Part shown: positions 8,598-17,764 of the stretch, piece by piece | How positions within the stretch are numbered: position 1 is the stretch's first letter | Layout of the letters: each line of letters begins with the position of its first letter | From: DATFVA01 sp963800255 | GTDB taxonomy: Bacteria > Bacteroidota > Ignavibacteria > Ignavibacteriales > Ignavibacteriaceae | Direction: 5' to 3' | Assembly: GCA_963800255.1 (NCBI GenBank) | Contig: CAWDAK010000008.1 | Coordinates: forward strand, 378,323-442,322 | DNA length: 64,000 bases | Position numbers and translations under genes: made by a program | The notes under the pieces: model-generated | Told to the model about the DNA's origin: nothing | What the model saw: only the letters and a program-made list of their open reading frames with translations | The model's database searches: none

Positions 8598-9590
8598 TTA
8601 GAGTTCAACTTCTTCGTGCCAGAAATCTTTTTTCCAGTAAAATTGTTTTAGTTCGGTAAGCTCATCCTGGTGGAGGAAATTGCCGTCACTTACCCCGGTA
8701 TTTAACTCAGCCTGCCTGATATTTCTTATTCCAGGTATAACTGTACTCACGGTCATACTGCTCAAACAGAATCTCAATGCATACTCAGCAAGAGGCATAT
8801 CAGGATGTCTCTTGTTTTTAAACTGTTCAAGTTTTTTAACCTGCCTTACAACTGCTTTCAGGTTATTTCCACGGAAGTAATGCTTCCTTACATCCCCTTC
8901 GGGGAATTCTGTTTCTGTACCAAGTTTACCGGTTAATGCACTTTCATCAAAAGGCACCCGCACGATAATGCCGGTTTCGAATTTCTCAGCTGCCGGAAAA
9001 AGATTCCATTCAGGATATTGTTCAAAGATGTTATAAATAACCTGTACAGAATCCACCTTACCTTGGGCAAGGGCTCCTATAACACTGTCGGGTGTTGTAT
9101 CCGGGACCGATACACCTACAGCCCTGATTTTACCCTGATCTTTAAGTTTCATCATTGCTTCGTACCATTCATCCCGTACATTGAACGCGGCAGCCCAGGT
9201 ATGAAACTGATAAATATCCACATAATCTCTCTGCAGCCTTTGCAGCGACTTTTCACATTCCTCAATGATTCTTGCGGCTGGAAATGATTTATTTATCTCC
9301 TGATCTTCAGGAGGCGGCCAGACGCTGCCGGGTAGAGGCGGAACTTTAGTAGCTACAAATAATTCTTCCTTTCTTTCTTTCAGAACCTTCCCGATAATTT
9401 CTTCACTATGCCCGCTTCCGTATCCCTGGGCAGTATCAATAAAATTTACACCCAGGTCGATTGCCTTATGGAGCGCTTTTAAAGATTCATTGTCATCCTG
9501 CGGACCCCACATATCACCGCCGATTGCCCAAGCTCCAAAGCTGATTTCCGATAATTTCCAGCCTAGTTTTCCAAAACTTCTATATTTCAT
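8598..9590 (-). CDS. Aldo/keto reductase
   Basis: A 330-residue NAD(P)H-dependent aldo/keto reductase. The catalytic tetrad is complete: D52 (FIDTAQGYG), Y57, K82 (ATKVPP) and H130 (DIYQFHTW). The N-terminal KYRSFGKLGWKLSEISFG is the usual opening of this group, which includes sugar and keto-aldose reductases. The C-terminus ends in DFWHEEVEL. Position between ribose pyranase and a glycosidase points to reduction or oxidation of a sugar or sugar-derived aldehyde; no specific substrate is shown. Confidence 0.9.
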   Translation of the reverse strand: MKYRSFGKLGWKLSEISFGAWAIGGDMWGPQDDNESLKALHKAIDLGVNFIDTAQGYGSGHSEEIIGKVLKERKEELFVATKVPPLPGSVWPPPEDQEINKSFPAARIIEECEKSLQRLQRDYVDIYQFHTWAAAFNVRDEWYEAMMKLKDQGKIRAVGVSVPDTTPDSVIGALAQGKVDSVQVIYNIFEQYPEWNLFPAAEKFETGIIVRVPFDESALTGKLGTETEFPEGDVRKHYFRGNNLKAVVRQVKKLEQFKNKRHPDMPLAEYALRFCLSSMTVSTVIPGIRNIRQAELNTGVSDGNFLHQDELTELKQFYWKKDFWHEEVEL

Positions 9591-9603
9591 TATTTCCCTT
9601 CAC

Positions 9604-10005
9604 TTAAAAAGTTACACCCGATATAAGTATAATATTTGCATAAGGTGTTGTTTCTCCTGTTCTAACAAAGGTTATGTTTCCTTTCTCCCTGGTGAGCTCT
9701 TTAAATTTTTCGTGAGTTACTTTTTTCAATTTTGTACCGTTCAGCAGTTTGGCAGTATTATCAAACAGGCCATCTTTTCCATCACACATTTCTCTGGCAA
9801 TAATCGCACTTTCAATATGTAATTCTTCGAGTATTATCTTAAGGGTATCAAGAAATCTTGGAATGTTTGTAGTGAGTGCAAGATCAATAACTTCTGAATT
9901 TTTAGGAATCGGCAATCCGCTGTCACAGATAACAAGCTTATCAGTATGCCCCATCGAAGCTATTGTGCGTGAGAGATTAGCATTCAGGATTCCACGCTTT
10001 TTCAT
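9604..10005 (-). CDS. rbsD: D-ribose pyranase / sugar mutarotase (RbsD family)
   Basis: 133 residues, a standard RbsD length. It begins with MKKRGILNANLS, has the catalytic His at residue 20 (MGHTD), the CDSGLPIP segment at 27-34 and the C-terminal family motif RTGExTPYANIIL. RbsD interconverts pyranose and furanose forms of D-ribose, supplying furanose to ribokinase. The next gene upstream is rbsK, 15 bases away, which supports the assignment. Related mutarotases (FucU) act on fucose, but the rbsK pairing favours ribose or a ribose-like sugar. Confidence 0.9.
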   Translation of the reverse strand: MKKRGILNANLSRTIASMGHTDKLVICDSGLPIPKNSEVIDLALTTNIPRFLDTLKIILEELHIESAIIAREMCDGKDGLFDNTAKLLNGTKLKKVTHEKFKELTREKGNITFVRTGETTPYANIILISGVTF

Positions 10006-10020
10006 TTTAACTTTCCTCCT

Positions 10021-10941
10021 TTATGAATTTAATACAGATTGTAACTCAGCAATTACCGGCATAGAACTTTGCGCACCCAATCTAGTTACAGAGATTGAGG
10101 CCGCTTTGTTAGCAAAGGAAATTGCTTCCGATATTTTTTTCCCGCTGGCAAGTGAGTATGCAAGAGACCCGTTGAAAGCATCGCCGGCGGCCGTAGTATC
10201 AACCACGTCAACTTTATGTGTGGAAAACATCTCCGTTGTGTACTTATTTACCAGCAGGGCACCTTTTTCACCCAGCGTAATAATTATATTCCGTGCACCT
10301 TTTTCAAGCAGCAGCTTTGCAGCTTTTTCAGCAGAATTTTCATCAGTCACCATCATGTTCGACAGCATCTGAAGTTCGGTTTCATTAGGTGTCAGATAAT
10401 CTACCAATGGAAAGATCTCATCAGGTATTTCACATGCGGGTGCGGGGTTTAGTATAAATATCGAATTATTTTCTCTTGCCAGCCTGGCTGTCTCGATAAC
10501 AGTTTCAAGAGGAATTTCCAGCTGGGTAAGAACCACCCTGGCTCCTGCAAAAACTGCTTTCTTCTTCCTTACATCTGAAGAAGAAAGTTTCATATTGCTG
10601 CCTGAGATGACAATGATCTGGTTCTGCCCGTTAGAATCCACAGTAATTAATGCTGTGCCGGTATGTTCATTTGCATCAATAAAAAGATTTGTTAGATCAA
10701 CACCGTCTTTTTTCATTGTTTCAGAAAGCCTGTTTCCAAGCTCGTCCTGACCCATTTTTCCGATGAAGCAGGTTTTTACACCAAGTCTGGCGCAGCTTAC
10801 AGCCTGGTTTGCTCCTTTTCCTCCGGGGAACATTTGAAAATTATTTCCAAATATTGTTTCGCCGGGAAGTGGGAACCTGCTGCACTGCACTACCAGATCC
10901 ATATTAGCGCTGCCTACAACAAGAACTCCATCCTTAGACAT
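10021..10941 (-). CDS. rbsK: Ribokinase (PfkB family)
   Basis: 306 residues with both PfkB signatures: GGKGANQ at 40-46 (substrate and anion binding) and DTTAAGDAFNG at 248-258, whose D254 is the catalytic base. N14 and D15 in SANMD contact the sugar in ribokinases. The enzyme phosphorylates D-ribose at O5 in the cytoplasm. Its place directly ahead of rbsD and between glycosidases is unusual, because ribose is not a typical polysaccharide component. Either the glycan is decorated with a pentofuranose or the pair acts on another sugar freed by the pathway. Confidence 0.9.
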   Translation of the reverse strand: MSKDGVLVVGSANMDLVVQCSRFPLPGETIFGNNFQMFPGGKGANQAVSCARLGVKTCFIGKMGQDELGNRLSETMKKDGVDLTNLFIDANEHTGTALITVDSNGQNQIIVISGSNMKLSSSDVRKKKAVFAGARVVLTQLEIPLETVIETARLARENNSIFILNPAPACEIPDEIFPLVDYLTPNETELQMLSNMMVTDENSAEKAAKLLLEKGARNIIITLGEKGALLVNKYTTEMFSTHKVDVVDTTAAGDAFNGSLAYSLASGKKISEAISFANKAASISVTRLGAQSSMPVIAELQSVLNS

Positions 10942-10959
10942 AATAATTTATGAACTCCC

Positions 10960-13900
10960 TTATAGTGATAATGTATATATATTTGAGTGAATTATTAATG
11001 GTTCTTTAAAGAGTCCTGATTCTTTCTGAACTCCTTCAAGAATATTAATTAATGTATTTGTAACCTTGATTTCTATTGTATTTGAACCTGCCCTGATCAT
11101 TCCCGAAATATCTGCATTATACGGATGCCATGGAACAACTACAGATTCGCTCTCATTTATGGAAATTTCAAGAATATCTTCTCCGCAATCAGCTTCAATG
11201 AACATTTTACCCTGCAGGTACTTTTCAGGAATATTTATTTCGGACGTGTATTTTACCGTTCCTGAGTAAAAAGGATAACCCTGCTTTGTCCAATCGCCGA
11301 TCTTTAGCTTTTCAGGCTGACGGATGATGGTATATTCGCTTTCAGATTTGGAAAGAGCAAAATTTCCGATAAGTTTCAAGAGGTCGAGTATGCCGTCGGT
11401 TCTTCTTTCTGCTATTAATTTTACCGCAACAAGGTTCTTACCTTTTTTTACAAACGGTCTGATATCGACTTCTTTTATTTCGGCATCCAGACTGCTCCTC
11501 TTTCCCCTGTCAGTTATCTCGTTCCCATTAATAAATAACTTATAACTACTTCCGCTGAACCCGTCAATCAAAAGACGCAGAGAAGACGGAATTTCACTGA
11601 TATTGAAGGATGTCCTGTAAAAGAGAGGAACCGGATAATATTCTTTATCTCTTTCCTGGGGCAGCTGCATTTCCCATGCTCCCATTGTAACATCCTGCCA
11701 GCTGCTGTCGTTAAAACCCGGATTGTAAAATTTATCTTCTACATCCGGCACGTCAACTCCCATCTTCCATCTATTGATGCAGAGTACGTTATCTCCTTCA
11801 ATCTCAAAATTAAATTCCCTTCCGCACTTAATTGGTCTCAAAGCTTTACGGGACTCTGCTTTAAGATTTTTTCTGCCTGAACTTGTTTTTACAGCTGCAT
11901 AGATCTGTTCATCATCACCGGAGTAATATCCTTTAAAGTTCCGGCCATCAAATTCTTCCACTACCAGGTTGGTTCTGGTAATGAAGTTATCTGCCCGGGA
12001 TTCATTAATTATAACTATATGAGAATCACTTGCGGCAAAATTCAGGGTGAGATTAAGCCTGTCATTTTTTATATCAAAAACATGCAGCGGGTTCATTTCC
12101 CCCTTATTGGCATCCCAGAGTTCAGGTGTTCCTGTTTTCTCGAATGTGATGTTTACTTTTCCCAGATCATTCTGAGTAGTATTCACAAAGAAATAAATAT
12201 CAAAATCATCCTTAACCCGGTGCAGGTAAAAGACATCTTCACTGCTGATAGTAACGTCAGGGACAATACACTGGTTCAGAACTTTCTTCAATTCATTTTT
12301 CTTTCTTTCCTTGTGCATTCCTTTTCCATTAAGCAGGTAGACATCTCCATTAGTATTTTGATGTTTTATGCTGAACTTTGCGCCGTTGGAAAAATCCTTT
12401 AGTAATTTCTCGGGGTCGGTTCCGAAAAGTTTTTCAATTTTTGCCGCAGAATCTTTTTTGTCATACTCCAGCAGTCCTATTGGAAGAAGTGAATCAGCAA
12501 TAATTTTACCTCCGCCTTTAAGGAATTTTTGTATCGAAGTATATGTATCCTTCTGAATGTGTGTAACAGGGGGAAGAATAAGAAGTGAATATTCTTCATC
12601 GCGGATTTTTATTTTACCATTCTTTATTTCTGCTTCATTCAGAATATCCTCATCTGTATAGTCGAAATCATAATGAAGTTTGAGGAGGGTATCAGTTAAA
12701 TAATTAAAAGCAAATTCTGTTGCGTCTCCAGCCTCATTTCTTGCCTGCGGAGTGTAGTTGGTCCAGATGCTATTTATCGGATACAGCATAAGCACCTTGG
12801 CCACGTGTCTTCCTCCAGAAAGGATATGCCCCAGTCTTGCCATATATTCGGTAAACCTGTTATAATATTTCCACCAGGTATGATGGTAAAACTGTGAAGG
12901 GGGCCAGTCTCTTTTTCTTTCTCCTTCAATAGAATAGTGGTAGCCATGATTGTTGAAGATCGTTACTCCAAGCACGTATTCCCAGTTAGCTATCCATTTC
13001 ATCCTCTCCAGTGTACAATCCCAGTAAGTACCGCCCATTGATTCGCAAAGCAGCCTGTTGCTGCCATAATGGTGTGCAGCGGAACTTGCAAGTTTTAAAG
13101 CAACATGCTGATCCGGCTCTTCCTCCGTTCCTATTTTTGGATAAAGATGGTCAACGCCAGTTATATGCATATGTTTGAGGTGCTTAAAAATATTCCCCTC
13201 ACACCTTGCATGAATTCTAAGCCATTCCTCACCAAGGAGATGACCTGTAAACAATACTCCGTTTGATTCGCACCAATCGTGTATCTTCTTATAATATGTC
13301 TCAGAATACTGTTCGGTAAGGGTTCTCCAGAAATCATAACGTATTTTAGCTGTAATTTCTCCCATCGAAGTATAGAGGGCAGGCAGATAAGGTTTAAGGT
13401 CGTAGCCTCTTCGTTCACGGAATATTTTGAACATTTGGGAGGACCAGGGAATTACAAGGTTATCAAGACCGATATGATAATAATGCATCGCAGGTTCGTC
13501 CGTATAAAATCCTGGGACAATAGTTCCGAAGTCTTCACCGACTGCCTTTTTATATTTTTCATGAGTAAGCTCGAGAAACCTCTCAGTTGATTCAGGGTTC
13601 AATGCATCTATGTAATAATCGATTTCTTTTTCAAGAAAATACAACAGTCTCCATTTACCCGCCGGAGCCTCCCAGGGAATTACCGCATTAAAAGATAAGT
13701 TGGGAGTTAAATCGATCAGGTTTTTTATCCCGGTCCGGTATTCTTCATCGGAACAGGCGAAAGCGGCTATCGGTCTGGAATTACCTGTATTTACGTACCT
13801 GTCATCTGTTGCTTCCAGGAAAGTAAATAAAGGACCATCAACCATAAGGGGAACCAGTTCAAGGTATTTCTGCTTCAAATGAGGAAACTGTTTTGGAACC

Positions 13901-14223
13901 TGCCTTTCAGCAGTACCACTTGGCCAGTTCATCTCATCATAAACCCATGCATCTATTCCGATTTCTTTTGACTTCTTAACGGCAAATTTCACCCTTTCAA
14001 ACCAGGTATCGGACAGATATCCGATTTTCTCACCGAATCTTCCATGTATAAAGAAGCCGGGTATGCCCTGCGACTTGTATTCCTTAATCTGCCATTCCAT
14101 TTCTTTTTCATCCATTTCACCATTCCAGAACCAGAAAGGAAGAATTCCCATCTCTTTAGGAGGAACTTTGAAATTTTCCCTGGTAAGGGTCTCGCCAGTA
14201 ACTAATTTTTTAGAGAATGCCAT
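10960..14223 (-). CDS. Large GH106-like (alpha-L-rhamnosidase family) glycoside hydrolase
   Basis: A 1087-residue protein without signal peptide. It has the motifs of the GH106 and related large glycosidases: PFWFWNG at 29-35, GFFIHGRFG near 56-64, YDEMNWPSG at 95-103, FYTDEPAM at 239-246 (E243) and HLLGEEW at 328-334 (E332). A glutamine-amidotransferase-like middle domain (about 500-620) and a C-terminal galactose-binding-like beta sandwich (about 850-1080) follow. GH106 enzymes remove alpha-L-rhamnose from pectic and other plant glycans, but the wider group includes members of unknown activity. It is the first gene of the tightly packed catabolic run, so the promoter is expected in 14224-14510. 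Confidence 0.8.
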   Translation of the reverse strand: MAFSKKLVTGETLTRENFKVPPKEMGILPFWFWNGEMDEKEMEWQIKEYKSQGIPGFFIHGRFGEKIGYLSDTWFERVKFAVKKSKEIGIDAWVYDEMNWPSGTAERQVPKQFPHLKQKYLELVPLMVDGPLFTFLEATDDRYVNTGNSRPIAAFACSDEEYRTGIKNLIDLTPNLSFNAVIPWEAPAGKWRLLYFLEKEIDYYIDALNPESTERFLELTHEKYKKAVGEDFGTIVPGFYTDEPAMHYYHIGLDNLVIPWSSQMFKIFRERRGYDLKPYLPALYTSMGEITAKIRYDFWRTLTEQYSETYYKKIHDWCESNGVLFTGHLLGEEWLRIHARCEGNIFKHLKHMHITGVDHLYPKIGTEEEPDQHVALKLASSAAHHYGSNRLLCESMGGTYWDCTLERMKWIANWEYVLGVTIFNNHGYHYSIEGERKRDWPPSQFYHHTWWKYYNRFTEYMARLGHILSGGRHVAKVLMLYPINSIWTNYTPQARNEAGDATEFAFNYLTDTLLKLHYDFDYTDEDILNEAEIKNGKIKIRDEEYSLLILPPVTHIQKDTYTSIQKFLKGGGKIIADSLLPIGLLEYDKKDSAAKIEKLFGTDPEKLLKDFSNGAKFSIKHQNTNGDVYLLNGKGMHKERKKNELKKVLNQCIVPDVTISSEDVFYLHRVKDDFDIYFFVNTTQNDLGKVNITFEKTGTPELWDANKGEMNPLHVFDIKNDRLNLTLNFAASDSHIVIINESRADNFITRTNLVVEEFDGRNFKGYYSGDDEQIYAAVKTSSGRKNLKAESRKALRPIKCGREFNFEIEGDNVLCINRWKMGVDVPDVEDKFYNPGFNDSSWQDVTMGAWEMQLPQERDKEYYPVPLFYRTSFNISEIPSSLRLLIDGFSGSSYKLFINGNEITDRGKRSSLDAEIKEVDIRPFVKKGKNLVAVKLIAERRTDGILDLLKLIGNFALSKSESEYTIIRQPEKLKIGDWTKQGYPFYSGTVKYTSEINIPEKYLQGKMFIEADCGEDILEISINESESVVVPWHPYNADISGMIRAGSNTIEIKVTNTLINILEGVQKESGLFKEPLIIHSNIYTLSL

Positions 14224-14510
14224 TTACGTCCTTCCTTATCATAAATCTTTTTGGTATAAAATTTTATCAGCCTCCGGAGGCTGCTTCATTCAATGCATTT
14301 CAAGGATTGCTTGTATCCTGAGACATAGTATTATTTTGTTGGTTATTCTGAAGGGATCAGGTTGAATGCTAATCTGGGACTGCCGGAGGGGGATCATTCC
14401 TGCCCCAGTCAGAAGGATCAGGACCCATTTCTTAATACAGCTGAGCCCGTAAATAACTATCCTTATAATGGAGCCAGACTTTATCCCATTATTTGCATTA
14501 AGCTGTAATT
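14224..14510. promoter_or_regulatory. Intergenic region with a 16-base perfect palindrome, probable promoter of the catabolic operon
   Basis: 287 bases between the stop of the PorV-like gene and the start of the GH106-like gene, both minus strand. It contains the palindrome CAGCCTCCGGAGGCTG at 14268-14283, about 45 bases upstream of the GH106 start and a candidate operator. No T-tract follows on either strand, so it is not a convincing terminator. A 19-codon minus-strand ORF near 14385-14440 (MGPDPSDWGRNDPPPAVPD) reads like a coding tail but has no clear start signal. No other gene is seen. Confidence 0.4.
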
Positions 14511-15497
14511 CTAAAAACCTAAGCTGACTGTGAATCTATGCGGTGACTCAAGAAAATCGTAATTAACATATGCGTAATCGAAATTGAACCTGAACCCTTC
14601 AATTGAATAATCGACACCGGCACCGAAACTAAGATTTCCTTCATCATAATTGAATTTATATCCACCCCTTAGAGAAAATATATTGAAAACTTTATATTCA
14701 AGACCTATATGTAGTCTTTCTTTATAATCGTTACTGTGAATAGCATCGACGTTGAATGTAAGTTTATGCTGGTCAGGCTCTCCTCCCAGGAACAAATCCT
14801 CCCCGCCCATTAAATCCATCGAAACACCTATACGGTATACCAGGGGTATTTCATACGTCTGCTGTTCCTCTTCCCTGGTATGCAAAAACCTGGCTTGTGT
14901 TGAAAAATTCTGGGCACTCATAGCTATTCTGATTCCACGCCATCCGGTGTCATAAAAACTTCCAACATCAAATCCCCATAATGAAGAGGAATAGACATGA
15001 AGTTTTTCTTCTATGTATTTAACATTGACACCGACAGATAATTTATCCGTAAAACGGCGTGCGATGCCGAACCCGATCATTACATCACCGCCTGTAAAAA
15101 AGGAACCTGTTCTCGTATCAATGCTTCCGGAACCGCTGGTAACAAGAGCCTCCGGTATATCGCCGTAATCAAGAGATACGTAATTGAAAGCAAAAGCAGC
15201 AACCCCGTCAAGGTTATAGCCAACTGCTCCAGACAGAACATTAAGATCAGCAATCCATTTATTATAGTTGAAAGCAGCCTGTGCTCCATTGATACCGGTA
15301 ATGGCAGCCGGGTTCCAGAAGATAGCATTTATATCCTGAACGCCGGCAATTGAAGCTTCACCCAGAGCAACCTGCCTTGATCCATTGCCTATTTTAAGAA
15401 ACTGCATTGATGTTCTGCCGGCTTTATTGAATTGTCCGTAGCTTAACTGAACAATCCCGATAATAAGCACAAGTAATAATAGTGTAAATTTTTTCAC
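14511..15497 (-). CDS. PorV/PorQ family outer-membrane protein
   Basis: I start the protein at GTG 15497: GGAGGA stands seven bases upstream, and the product then opens with a proper signal peptide (MKKFTLLLLV...QLSYGQ), about 328 residues in all. The mature part has the family hallmark GSRQVALGEASIAGVQDINAIFWNPAAI, followed by alternating amphipathic strands and a terminal Phe, as in outer-membrane beta barrels. PorV shuttles T9SS cargo to the attachment complex; close relatives of unknown role also sit beside individual cargo genes. Here it ends a cluster with two exported proteins, so a dedicated export or surface-assembly role is plausible. Confidence 0.8.
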   Translation of the reverse strand: MKKFTLLLLVLIIGIVQLSYGQFNKAGRTSMQFLKIGNGSRQVALGEASIAGVQDINAIFWNPAAITGINGAQAAFNYNKWIADLNVLSGAVGYNLDGVAAFAFNYVSLDYGDIPEALVTSGSGSIDTRTGSFFTGGDVMIGFGIARRFTDKLSVGVNVKYIEEKLHVYSSSLWGFDVGSFYDTGWRGIRIAMSAQNFSTQARFLHTREEEQQTYEIPLVYRIGVSMDLMGGEDLFLGGEPDQHKLTFNVDAIHSNDYKERLHIGLEYKVFNIFSLRGGYKFNYDEGNLSFGAGVDYSIEGFRFNFDYAYVNYDFLESPHRFTVSLGF

Positions 15498-15528
15498 GTT
15501 AAAATCCTCCGACAATAATCCGTAATTG

Positions 15529-17742
15529 TCAACGAATGATCATTAATTTTCCGGTCGCTTTGGAACCTATTGTTCCTTCTGTTTCAGACTGCACAACATA
15601 GATATATAAACCAGGGGCAACCAAAAGCCCCGAGTCTGAACGCTGATCCCAGGCTATACTTCCAGCCAGGTTTCCGTACTGATCCGGCTGGTGGTTAAGT
15701 ACCCGGACAAGATCACCTGAAATACTATAAATATGGATAGTAGCTTTCTCAGGCAGCTGTCTGAATTCTATTTTATACTGAGTAGGGAAGCTATGTTCGG
15801 GATCTCCTTCGATGTAAGGGTTAGGAGCTACAAAAACATCCCAGCCTTCTTTTTGAATATCAACCGGTCCCGGCTTTGCGCTGGTCAGCGGCGTCCGGTT
15901 ATAATCTCCGCTTACAAGTTCAGGCAGGTTGTCAACTACTGTTCCGTTAGCTGATGTCCATTGTTTCGGAGTGGAATTATAAGCTTCCACATAATAATAA
16001 TACTCAAAGCCGAACTGTACTGTGTAATCTTTATAGTTATATTGATTTATTTCCGAATCCCAGTATTTACTGAACTCGCTTCTGGGAATATCAGCAATCA
16101 AATCCCATATGCCTCGCTTATCAATTCCGCGGTAGACCCTGTAGCCGCTTAAATCGGTTGACCCATTGTAGAATACCTGGCCTGAGCCGTCTGTATATTG
16201 GGTTTCTTCAGCAATTTTATCCCACTGAACCGCTATAATTGCTGTATCACCACCATATGAAGAATTGATGGCTTTGCAATCGGGTCCCGGAGGGGCGTCG
16301 GGGACATCTGCTGCAAGATCAATCCCGCCTACGTTTGCTCCAATTCCCCATTTGACTGCATTCCTTACTGCACTAACGTTACGCTGCATATCAGCAGCAA
16401 GACTATCATTCATATAATCTTCATTAAAACTTTTCAGCCAGTGATCCGGATCTCCCTTATAGACCTGGTGCAGATCAAGTGTACCTGCGACCTCAGCAAG
16501 GATGATTCTTACAGAATCACCAGGTGCTAGTGTATAGGGACCGAAAGAACTGGTATACCAGCAATATAATTTTCCGGTATTAGATACCCGATGATCTGTT
16601 TTGATGAAATCATATAATTGGGAAAGGCTGAAAACACGCAGACCGAAACTTTCAAAGTCGACGCTCTTCCCTTCAAATTTTTCTGCTTCATCAGAATATA
16701 TGCTGAAGTGTGTAGGGTCTGCTTCATTCGGATCAGCTCCGGGAGGCGGAGTTCTGTACAAAAAGGTGAAGCCGAAACCAGAGGGATCCTGAAGTTCAGG
16801 CGGATTACCCGGCACTTTTCTTAATTGATCCTGCCAGTTTGTCTTTAGTCCGTATTGATCCCACGGGACGGGTGCTCTTCCGCCGTTGTAATCCCTGCTG
16901 TAATAAAACAAACCCTTCTGATCCGGCTGGTCGTTTTGAACTACCCAATAATCTGTATAACCGCTTCCGGGATGCCAGCCGAAACCTCCGGCAGGGGCTA
17001 CGGATGAAAGGAAATCTGAATTGTAGTGAAAATTAAGAACACCTTTTGTTGAAACCTGTATTCCACTGTGAAACACGAACCAGACCTCGTTAAGCGTCTG
17101 ATCATAATGCATTACCTTGCCGGCGGCAGGTATTGCCAGTTCACCGGTATTCTTAAAAACATAATCGTAGATAATAAAATCATTATAACCCGGGTAACTC
17201 CACTGCATTGATCTCTGCTTTACAGTGATCCCGGTAGCAGTCGGGAATTCAACATAATTAATTTCCTCAGGCAGCTGGGGATTGAAACCCGGTTCATTGG
17301 AATAATTTTCGGTTCTCTTAAAAGGCATTATATCACCGGTGACTACACCATAATCATCAGTTAAGGTTGCAAGAGATGAATGATAAAGAAGAAAATCCTT
17401 CTGCTGAGGCGTAAATCCGGGAGGGACTAAAGTTGTAGCATCTTTTGCTAATATCCAGGGACCTGATCTGAAATTATGAAAGTTGGCATCTGTGATAAAT
17501 CCGTTTGCCAGTTCTTCATCATTTGGATATGTGAACCCTGCGAAACCGGGAAAGAAACCTATACCGGTAACTTCAGTATAATCCCAGGCGCCCGGATCAC
17601 CAATAAATCCGAAGTTATATAAAGTTTCCCAAAGTTTGCCCCTGGTATGCGTCGTTGAATTCTGCTGAGCTTCTATTGAAACAGTCGCAATCAATACAAC
17701 GGCTGACACAGTTAGGAATGCTCTGAATATATTTCTTTTCAT
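15529..17742 (-). CDS. Large secreted protein with T9SS-type C-terminal domain
   Basis: The open frame reaches 17787, but the start at ATG 17742 gives a clean signal peptide (MKRNIFRAFLTVSAVVLIATVSIEAQ) and removes an overlap with the TonB receptor. About 737 residues. The middle is beta-rich and holds a fibronectin-like segment near 530-620 (STDLSGYRVYRGIDKRG, FEYYYYVEAYN). The tail WDVFVAPNPYIEGDP followed by KIEFRQLPEKATIHIYSISGDLV and APGLYIYVV is the T9SS-type sorting fold. Its place between a TonB receptor without SusD and a PorV-like gene suggests a surface-exposed partner of the receptor. No enzymatic motif was recognised. Confidence 0.7.
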   Translation of the reverse strand: MKRNIFRAFLTVSAVVLIATVSIEAQQNSTTHTRGKLWETLYNFGFIGDPGAWDYTEVTGIGFFPGFAGFTYPNDEELANGFITDANFHNFRSGPWILAKDATTLVPPGFTPQQKDFLLYHSSLATLTDDYGVVTGDIMPFKRTENYSNEPGFNPQLPEEINYVEFPTATGITVKQRSMQWSYPGYNDFIIYDYVFKNTGELAIPAAGKVMHYDQTLNEVWFVFHSGIQVSTKGVLNFHYNSDFLSSVAPAGGFGWHPGSGYTDYWVVQNDQPDQKGLFYYSRDYNGGRAPVPWDQYGLKTNWQDQLRKVPGNPPELQDPSGFGFTFLYRTPPPGADPNEADPTHFSIYSDEAEKFEGKSVDFESFGLRVFSLSQLYDFIKTDHRVSNTGKLYCWYTSSFGPYTLAPGDSVRIILAEVAGTLDLHQVYKGDPDHWLKSFNEDYMNDSLAADMQRNVSAVRNAVKWGIGANVGGIDLAADVPDAPPGPDCKAINSSYGGDTAIIAVQWDKIAEETQYTDGSGQVFYNGSTDLSGYRVYRGIDKRGIWDLIADIPRSEFSKYWDSEINQYNYKDYTVQFGFEYYYYVEAYNSTPKQWTSANGTVVDNLPELVSGDYNRTPLTSAKPGPVDIQKEGWDVFVAPNPYIEGDPEHSFPTQYKIEFRQLPEKATIHIYSISGDLVRVLNHQPDQYGNLAGSIAWDQRSDSGLLVAPGLYIYVVQSETEGTIGSKATGKLMIIR

Positions 17743-17764
17743 AATTTTACTCTTCTTAAAAATT

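Noticed and set aside
9749..10372. Plus-strand ORF opposite rbsD/rbsK
   Set aside because: It lies antisense to two well-supported genes and has no recognisable motif; the same holds for the other long antisense frames.
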